A stretch of DNA of 10,697 nucleotides from Nocardioidaceae bacterium (GTDB taxonomy: Bacteria > Actinomycetota > Actinomycetes > Propionibacteriales > Nocardioidaceae), in the NCBI GenBank assembly GCA_013696365.1, contig JACCYS010000019.1, forward strand, positions 1 to 10,697, written 5' to 3'. Positions 6,946 through 10,697 of this stretch are shown in pieces. The translations under genes were made by a program, and so were the position numbers. Under the pieces are notes generated by a model. It did no database searches. It was not told the DNA's origin and worked only from the letters and a program-made list of their open reading frames with translations. Every line of letters begins with the position of its first letter. Within the stretch, counting starts at the first letter, position 1.

Positions 6946-7635
6946 GTGATCCGCTTTGAGAACGTCTCCAAAGCCTACCCCGGCACCCATCGGCCGGCAC
7001 TTGACGCAGTCGAGGTCGAGGTCGAGAAGGGCGAGTTCGTGTTCTTGGTGGGCCAGTCCGGCTCCGGGAAGTCCACGTTCCTGCGGTTGGTGCTGCGCGA
7101 AGCCCGTCCCACGGCGGGTCGAGTCTACGTGGCAGGTAAGGAGATCAACCGGCTGGCACGCTGGAAGGTGCCCGGGCTTCGGCGTCAGATCGGCACGGTC
7201 TTCCAAGACTTCCGGCTGCTGCCCAACAAGACGGTCAGCGAGAACGTCGCCTTCGCCCTGCAGGTGATCGGCAAGCCGCGGTCGGTCATCAACCGGGTAG
7301 TGCCCGAAACACTGGAGTTGGTCGGCTTGGAGGGTAAGGGCGGGCGGATGCCCGACGAGCTCTCCGGCGGCGAGCAGCAGCGAGTCGCGGTGGCTCGGGC
7401 ATTCGTCAACCGGCCAAAGATTCTGATCGCTGACGAACCGACCGGCAACCTTGACCCGACCACCTCGGTGGGCATCATGAAGCTGTTGGACCGCATCAAC
7501 CGCACCGGCACGACCGTGGTGATGGCCACCCATGATGCGGGCGTCGTTGACCAGATGCGCAAACGTGTCATCGAGCTGGACGACGGCAAAGTGGTGCGTG
7601 ACCAGAGCCGCGGCGTGTACGGCTATCAGACATGA
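6946..7635 (+). CDS. ftsE: Cell division ATP-binding protein FtsE
   Basis: The ATPase of the FtsEX complex, which sits at the division septum on the cytoplasmic face and couples ATP hydrolysis to control of wall hydrolases. From GTG 6946 the product is 229 residues, the same length as M. tuberculosis FtsE, and begins with the family start M-IRFENVSKAYPG. Motifs in order: Walker A GQSGSGKST (36-44), Q-loop FQDFRLLPNKTV with Gln87, ABC signature LSGGEQQ (139-145), Walker B ILIADEP (159-165), D-loop GNLD and H-loop His196 in MATHD. The frame stays open far upstream into the end of the molybdo-enzyme gene, but that extension shows no FtsE similarity. A weak ribosome site GAGG (6938-6941) lies four bases before GTG. 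ftsX follows after 127 bp, which is unusual since the two genes generally abut or overlap. Confidence 0.97.
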   Translation: MIRFENVSKAYPGTHRPALDAVEVEVEKGEFVFLVGQSGSGKSTFLRLVLREARPTAGRVYVAGKEINRLARWKVPGLRRQIGTVFQDFRLLPNKTVSENVAFALQVIGKPRSVINRVVPETLELVGLEGKGGRMPDELSGGEQQRVAVARAFVNRPKILIADEPTGNLDPTTSVGIMKLLDRINRTGTTVVMATHDAGVVDQMRKRVIELDDGKVVRDQSRGVYGYQT

Positions 7636-7639
7636 GCCG

Positions 7640-7674
7640 CCCGGCTCAGCGGGAGACCTGACCGCAGAGCTGGG
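7640..7674 (+). terminator. Strong stem-loop between ftsE and ftsX, possible U-less terminator or processing site
   Basis: Arms CCCGGCTCAGCGG (7640-7652) and CCGCAGAGCTGGG (7662-7674) pair over 13 positions with one A-A mismatch and one G-U pair, closing a nine-base loop. It begins four bases after the ftsE TGA. No T-run follows, so it is not a classic intrinsic terminator; alternatives are a U-less terminator, an RNase entry or protection site, or an attenuator. The remaining part of the gap (7675-7762) shows no convincing promoter, although TTGCAC at 7712-7717 has some likeness to a -35 box. Confidence 0.55.
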
Positions 7675-7762
7675 TCCCCACGGGCGCGTCACCCGATGGC
7701 GGCCGCCAGCTTTGCACTGACCACCGTTCCCGATCCCACCCGTCCCCTATCCCCGGGAAACC

Positions 7763-8683
7763 ATGTCCCTCCCGCAAGTATTGTCCGAGCTCGGCACCGG
7801 GATCCGGCGCAACGTCTCGATGACGGTGTCGCTGATCGTGACCTTGGTCGTGTCGCTGTCCCTCGTCGGGATCGGGTTGTTGTTACAGCAGCAGATCGAC
7901 CGCACCCAGGAGTATTGGGGTGACCGGCTGCAGATCGAGGTGCAGCTGTGCTCCTCGAACTCGCTTGAGGGGACCTGCATCGACGGCGAGGCGACTGCAG
8001 CCCAACGGGATGAGATCGAGGCGGTGATCGAGGACAGTAATCAGGTCAAGTCGTTCGAGTACCAGTCGCCGCCGCAGGCGTACGAGCGGGCTGAGGAGAT
8101 CTTCGGCCAGAACAACACCGGTCGCCGCTTGTTCGCCGCCTTGACGCCGCAGTCGTTCCCCGCCTCCTACTTCGTCACGCTCACCGACCCCACCGAGATC
8201 GACACCCTTGCCAGCGAGCTGCAGGGGCTGAGCGGGGTCGCCGAGGTCAAGGATCTGCGGGAGTTTCTCGACCCGCTGTATGAGGTGCTGGGCAACATGC
8301 GCTGGGTGGCGTTGGCCTTCGCCGGGGTTCTGATGCTTGCCGCAGTGCTCCAGGTGGCCAACACGATCCGGCTCGCTGCCTATGCGCGGCGCCGCGAGAT
8401 CGGCATCATGCGGCTGGTCGGCGCCTCGTCGTGGCACATCCAACTGCCGTTCGTGCTGGAGTCGCTGATTGCGGCCGTGGTGGGTGCGGCCGTGGCCTGC
8501 GGGGTGCTGGCGGCGTTCATGGCCTTTCTCGTGCAGGGCTACCTCGCTGAGCGCCTGAGCCAGGTCACGCCGTGGGTCGACTGGGGTGACGCAATCCGAG
8601 CCGGGGGTATCACCGTGGTCTTCGCGATCGTGGTCGCGGTCGTTCCGACACTCGTACTGACCCGCAAATACCTCAACGTGTGA
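7763..8683 (+). CDS. ftsX: Cell division protein FtsX, permease-like subunit
   Basis: The membrane partner of FtsE, which transmits ATPase cycles to extracellular peptidoglycan hydrolases at the septum. The 306-residue product has the FtsX layout: a short cytoplasmic N-terminus with GIRRNVSMT (12-20), TM1 about 20-42, a large outer domain about 43-178, then TM2 179-201, TM3 229-258 and TM4 281-300. The cytoplasmic loop YARRREIGIMRLVGASSWHI (207-226) is the conserved FtsE-contacting region. Cys63 and Cys72 lie close together early in the outer domain and could form a disulfide. The start is supported by alignment of LSELGTGIRRNVSMT with the usual family N-terminus; its ribosome site is weak (GGGAAA at 7755-7760). 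It follows ftsE after a 127-bp gap holding a stem-loop and precedes the M23 peptidase gene. Confidence 0.96.
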   Translation: MSLPQVLSELGTGIRRNVSMTVSLIVTLVVSLSLVGIGLLLQQQIDRTQEYWGDRLQIEVQLCSSNSLEGTCIDGEATAAQRDEIEAVIEDSNQVKSFEYQSPPQAYERAEEIFGQNNTGRRLFAALTPQSFPASYFVTLTDPTEIDTLASELQGLSGVAEVKDLREFLDPLYEVLGNMRWVALAFAGVLMLAAVLQVANTIRLAAYARRREIGIMRLVGASSWHIQLPFVLESLIAAVVGAAVACGVLAAFMAFLVQGYLAERLSQVTPWVDWGDAIRAGGITVVFAIVVAVVPTLVLTRKYLNV

Positions 8684-8694
8684 CGGTTGTGGGC

Positions 8695-8700
8695 TAGCGT
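8695..8700 (+). promoter_or_regulatory. Possible -10 element upstream of the M23 peptidase gene
   Basis: TAGCGT fits TANNNT and would start a transcript near 8707 with a leader of about 94 bases. No -35 box matches. The leader from 8701 to about 8790 is A/C-rich (43 of 60 bases in 8701-8760) and shows no stable hairpin, so I see no riboswitch in it. The gene may simply be co-transcribed with ftsX. Confidence 0.2.
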
Positions 8701-8800
8701 CAGCGCAGATCCCATCAGTAACACGACTCACACTGGCAACACAGATTCCACCAGCAACAGGCACGACCCAGCTGATGCCATCCACCAACGAAGGCGACTC

Positions 8801-10153
8801 GTGGACCGATCCTTCCCCCTCGGTCGGCGACGCAGGGATACGTCGAGACGTGCTCCCCGCGCCGCCGTCATCAGCGCACTGACCCTGGCACTCGCCAGTG
8901 GCCTCGTGGGCAGTGCCGTCGACACCGCCGCCGCCGACCGGGAGCGTGAGCTGGACCGGCACAAGTCCAGCATCACCCGGGGGATCGATCGTCAGCAGAC
9001 AGACCTCCGGCGAGCCACCCGACGGGTAGACAGCGCCAGCGGTGCACTGGAGAGCTCGCGAGTGCAGCTAGGGGAGGCGCGGCGTGGCCTGACGTCGACT
9101 CTTGGCCAACTGGCAGCCGCACGACAGGTCGATGTCGAAGCCCACAGTCGGCTCGCGGCCGTCGACCAGCGGCTCGACATCGCCGAGGGCGATCTTGCGC
9201 AGGCGCGCAGTCTGGTCAGCGACACCCAAGAGGGTCTCGAGCGCTTCGCCGTCCAGTCGATGTCGAGCAGCAGCCCGAGCTTGATCAGCGTCGACGCGTT
9301 GGCAGCAGGCGATGACGGGCTTGGCTTTCCCGAGGTCTTGTCATCTGCGGAGTCGGTGGCGTCGGCACAAACTTCCTCGATCGATGATCTCGAGGCGGCG
9401 CAGGTGATGATGCGGCTGCGCGAGGAGCGGGTCGAGCAGCTCAGGCGCCTGGCCGCGCGGGAGCGCTCGCGAACAGCGGAGCATCTGACCCGCACGACCG
9501 GACTTGTTGCCGAGGCGCGCGACCGGCGCCAGCAGGTGCAGGCATTGGTGCTCGAGCGGCGGGACTCCCGGCGCACTGCCGCCTCAGCCCGACAGCAAGA
9601 CCGCCGGGCGCTGAAGAGCGTGCGCGCTGAGCGCGAACGGGTCAGCGCTCTGCTGTCGAAGGTCCGGATGCGCCAGGCGCTCCAACCGCCGACAACCAGT
9701 TCGTCCGGCTCGGCGGGCTCGGCGGGCCGAACTAGCTCGTCGGGCTCGACCGGCAATGGTGTGCTGTCCTCGCCCGTTCCGGGGGCCTACGTAACCTCGC
9801 CCTTCGGCATGCGCTTGCACCCCATCTTCAAGGTGATGAAGCTGCACGATGGCACAGATTTTGGTGCCGGTTGCGGGACGCCGGTGCGCGCTGCCGCCAG
9901 CGGCAGGGTGGTGTCGCAGTCATACAACACCGGTTTCGGCAACCAGGTGGTCATCGCGCACGGCACCGTTGACGGCACGCCTGTTGCCACTTCGTACAAC
10001 CACCTGAGCAGTTTCAGCACGTCCTGGGGACAGCAGGTGGCTCACGGCGACGTCATCGGCTCAGTCGGAAACACCGGATTCTCCACCGGTTGCCACCTGC
10101 ACTTCATGGTCTATGCGAACGGGAGTCCGGTTGACCCGGCAGGGTGGCTCTGA
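8801..10153 (+). CDS. Secreted coiled-coil M23 (LytM-type) peptidoglycan endopeptidase, probable FtsEX partner
   Basis: Predicted to cut peptide cross-links in the cell wall during division. GTG 8801 is chosen because GAAGG (8790-8794) lies six bases before it and a clean signal peptide follows: Arg-rich n-region (9-20), hydrophobic core AAVISALTLALASGLVGSAV (21-40) and likely cleavage after DTAAA (41-45). A TTG at 8687 would add 38 unrelated residues. The 450-residue protein then has two long Arg/Glu/Ala/Gln-rich coiled-coil stretches (about 46-145 and 190-292), a Ser/Gly linker (298-320) and a C-terminal LytM domain. Zinc ligands His349 and Asp353 (HDGTD) and His434, with catalytic His401 (YNHL) and His432 (HLH), are all present, so it should be active, unlike EnvC. 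Cys358 and Cys431 may form a disulfide. The shape matches FtsEX-controlled hydrolases such as PcsB and EnvC. Confidence 0.9.
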   Translation: MDRSFPLGRRRRDTSRRAPRAAVISALTLALASGLVGSAVDTAAADRERELDRHKSSITRGIDRQQTDLRRATRRVDSASGALESSRVQLGEARRGLTSTLGQLAAARQVDVEAHSRLAAVDQRLDIAEGDLAQARSLVSDTQEGLERFAVQSMSSSSPSLISVDALAAGDDGLGFPEVLSSAESVASAQTSSIDDLEAAQVMMRLREERVEQLRRLAARERSRTAEHLTRTTGLVAEARDRRQQVQALVLERRDSRRTAASARQQDRRALKSVRAERERVSALLSKVRMRQALQPPTTSSSGSAGSAGRTSSSGSTGNGVLSSPVPGAYVTSPFGMRLHPIFKVMKLHDGTDFGAGCGTPVRAAASGRVVSQSYNTGFGNQVVIAHGTVDGTPVATSYNHLSSFSTSWGQQVAHGDVIGSVGNTGFSTGCHLHFMVYANGSPVDPAGWL

Positions 10154-10197
10154 CCGGCCGCTCACCACCGGCCCCTCGCCACGGGCCAAGCGTGCGA

Positions 10198-10209
10198 GAC
10201 ACTGGTCTG
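10198..10209 (+). promoter_or_regulatory. Candidate leaderless promoter of smpB
   Basis: GACACT at 10198-10203, a one-base variant of TANNNT, lies six bases before the smpB ATG. No Shine-Dalgarno sequence is present upstream. Two weak, mutually exclusive 5-bp hairpins (10156-10173 and 10170-10187) precede it and might end the M23 transcript. The assignment is tentative because the first hexamer base is not T. Confidence 0.3.
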
Positions 10210-10697
10210 ATGTCCAGGGAACAGGGCCGCAAGATCGTCGCCCAGAACAAGAAGGCGCGGCACAACTATCTGATTGGTGATACCTGGGAGGCCGGACTGG
10301 TCCTTACCGGCACCGAGGTGAAGTCCCTGCGAGCCGGCCGTGCCTCGCTCATTGATGGTTTCGCTGAGGTCGAGAACGGCGAAGCCTGGCTGCTGGGCGT
10401 GCACATTCCCGAGTACGTCGCCGGGACGTGGACCAACCACACGCCCCGGCGAAAGCGCAAGCTGTTGCTGCACCGGTTGGAGATCGACAAGATCGACGCC
10501 AAGGTCAGCGAGAAGGGCTTTACGTTGGTTCCGTTGTCGCTGTACTTCTCCGACGGCCGCGCCAAGGTCGAGATCGGCCTCGGCAAAGGTAAGAAGACCT
10601 ACGATAAGCGGCAGTCGCTGGCGGCCCGCGATGCGCGGCGTGAGACCGAGCGGGAGATGGGTCGTCGCGCCAAGGGCATGCGGATCAAGGGCATGGG
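10210..10697 (+). CDS. smpB: SsrA-binding protein SmpB, runs off the right edge
   Basis: Binds tmRNA (SsrA) and brings it to stalled ribosomes for trans-translation. Translation from ATG 10210 gives 162 codons without a stop before the window ends; bacterial SmpB is usually about 160 residues, so only a few codons are probably missing. Family marks are visible: the N-terminal QNKKARHNYLIGDTWEAGLV (12-31), the tmRNA-binding LTGTEVKSLRAGRASL (32-47), HIPEY (65-69), HTPRRKRKLLLHRLEIDKI (77-95), GRAKVEIGLGKGKKTYDKR (116-134), and a basic C-terminal tail RRETEREMGRRAKGMRIKGM (143-162) that would probe the empty mRNA channel. The position after ftsEX and a wall peptidase is the usual actinobacterial one. 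ssrA often follows smpB and may lie just outside. Confidence 0.96.
   Translation, partial: MSREQGRKIVAQNKKARHNYLIGDTWEAGLVLTGTEVKSLRAGRASLIDGFAEVENGEAWLLGVHIPEYVAGTWTNHTPRRKRKLLLHRLEIDKIDAKVSEKGFTLVPLSLYFSDGRAKVEIGLGKGKKTYDKRQSLAARDARRETEREMGRRAKGMRIKGM

Noticed and set aside
6430..7692. A 420-codon minus-strand open frame opposite the molybdo-enzyme end and ftsE
   Set aside because: It is antisense to FtsE, whose ATPase motifs are complete, and its own product matches no family I know.
7696..7923. Small 75-codon plus-strand frame across the ftsE-ftsX gap
   Set aside because: Most of it lies inside ftsX in another frame, its translation is Arg/Asp/Val-rich without features, and its start has no ribosome site.
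8701..8790. c-di-AMP (ydaO-type) riboswitch before the wall hydrolase gene
   Set aside because: The context is suggestive but the leader is A/C-rich, and I see none of the expected G-rich conserved junctions or long stems.
8687..8800. N-terminal extension of the M23 peptidase from TTG 8687
   Set aside because: It would put 38 polar residues before a standard signal peptide, and the GTG at 8801 has a well-placed GAAGG ribosome site.
10154..10190. Terminator between the M23 gene and smpB
   Set aside because: Only two competing 5-bp hairpins with eight-base loops can form and no T-run follows, so I do not list it as a separate feature.

Overview
The window is chromosomal DNA from a high-GC actinobacterium. 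G/C-rich third codon positions, GTG starts, A/T-poor promoters and the order prfB ... ftsE-ftsX-peptidase-smpB all fit this. The set of genes suggests a member of the Micrococcales, but this is a loose inference from gene order and protein style. Ten protein genes fill almost the whole window. No non-coding stretch exceeds 300 bases; the longest gaps are about 117-127 bases. I see no tRNA, rRNA, CRISPR array, transposase or att site.

Layout: (1) 1-386, the C-terminal part of peptide chain release factor 2 (prfB), including its GGQ motif. (2) 416-2483, plus strand, a two-gene unit of a beta-class carbonic anhydrase and a GabD-type succinate-semialdehyde dehydrogenase. (3) 2473-5583, minus strand, an asparagine synthetase (asnB) followed downstream by a GatA-like amidase whose 3' end overlaps that of gabD by 11 bp. 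(4) 5634-6821, plus strand, a soluble sulfite-oxidase-family molybdopterin enzyme divergent from asnB. (5) 6946-10697, plus strand, the conserved division and ribosome-rescue block: ftsE, ftsX, a secreted coiled-coil M23 peptidase and smpB, which runs off the right edge.

The outer genes (prfB, ftsEX, M23, smpB) form the familiar actinobacterial core neighbourhood. FtsE and FtsX form an ABC-type complex that would gate a periplasm-facing or wall-facing peptidoglycan hydrolase, and the M23 protein next door has the shape expected of that partner. Between prfB and ftsE sits a 6.5-kb block of five metabolic genes in mixed orientation (CO2/bicarbonate, GABA/succinate semialdehyde, amide nitrogen, and probably sulfite or another oxo-transfer substrate). 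It looks like an accessory insertion into an otherwise conserved locus, with a nitrogen-handling flavour.

The regulatory features I find most worth a look are: a strong 13-bp stem-loop in the unusually long ftsE-ftsX gap; a textbook U-tailed terminator that faces the wrong way for its two flanking minus-strand genes; and -10-like hexamers placed 6-7 bases before the start codons of the carbonic anhydrase, the molybdo-enzyme and smpB, the geometry of leaderless transcripts. No clearly new multi-gene system is visible; the novelty here is in arrangement and regulation.
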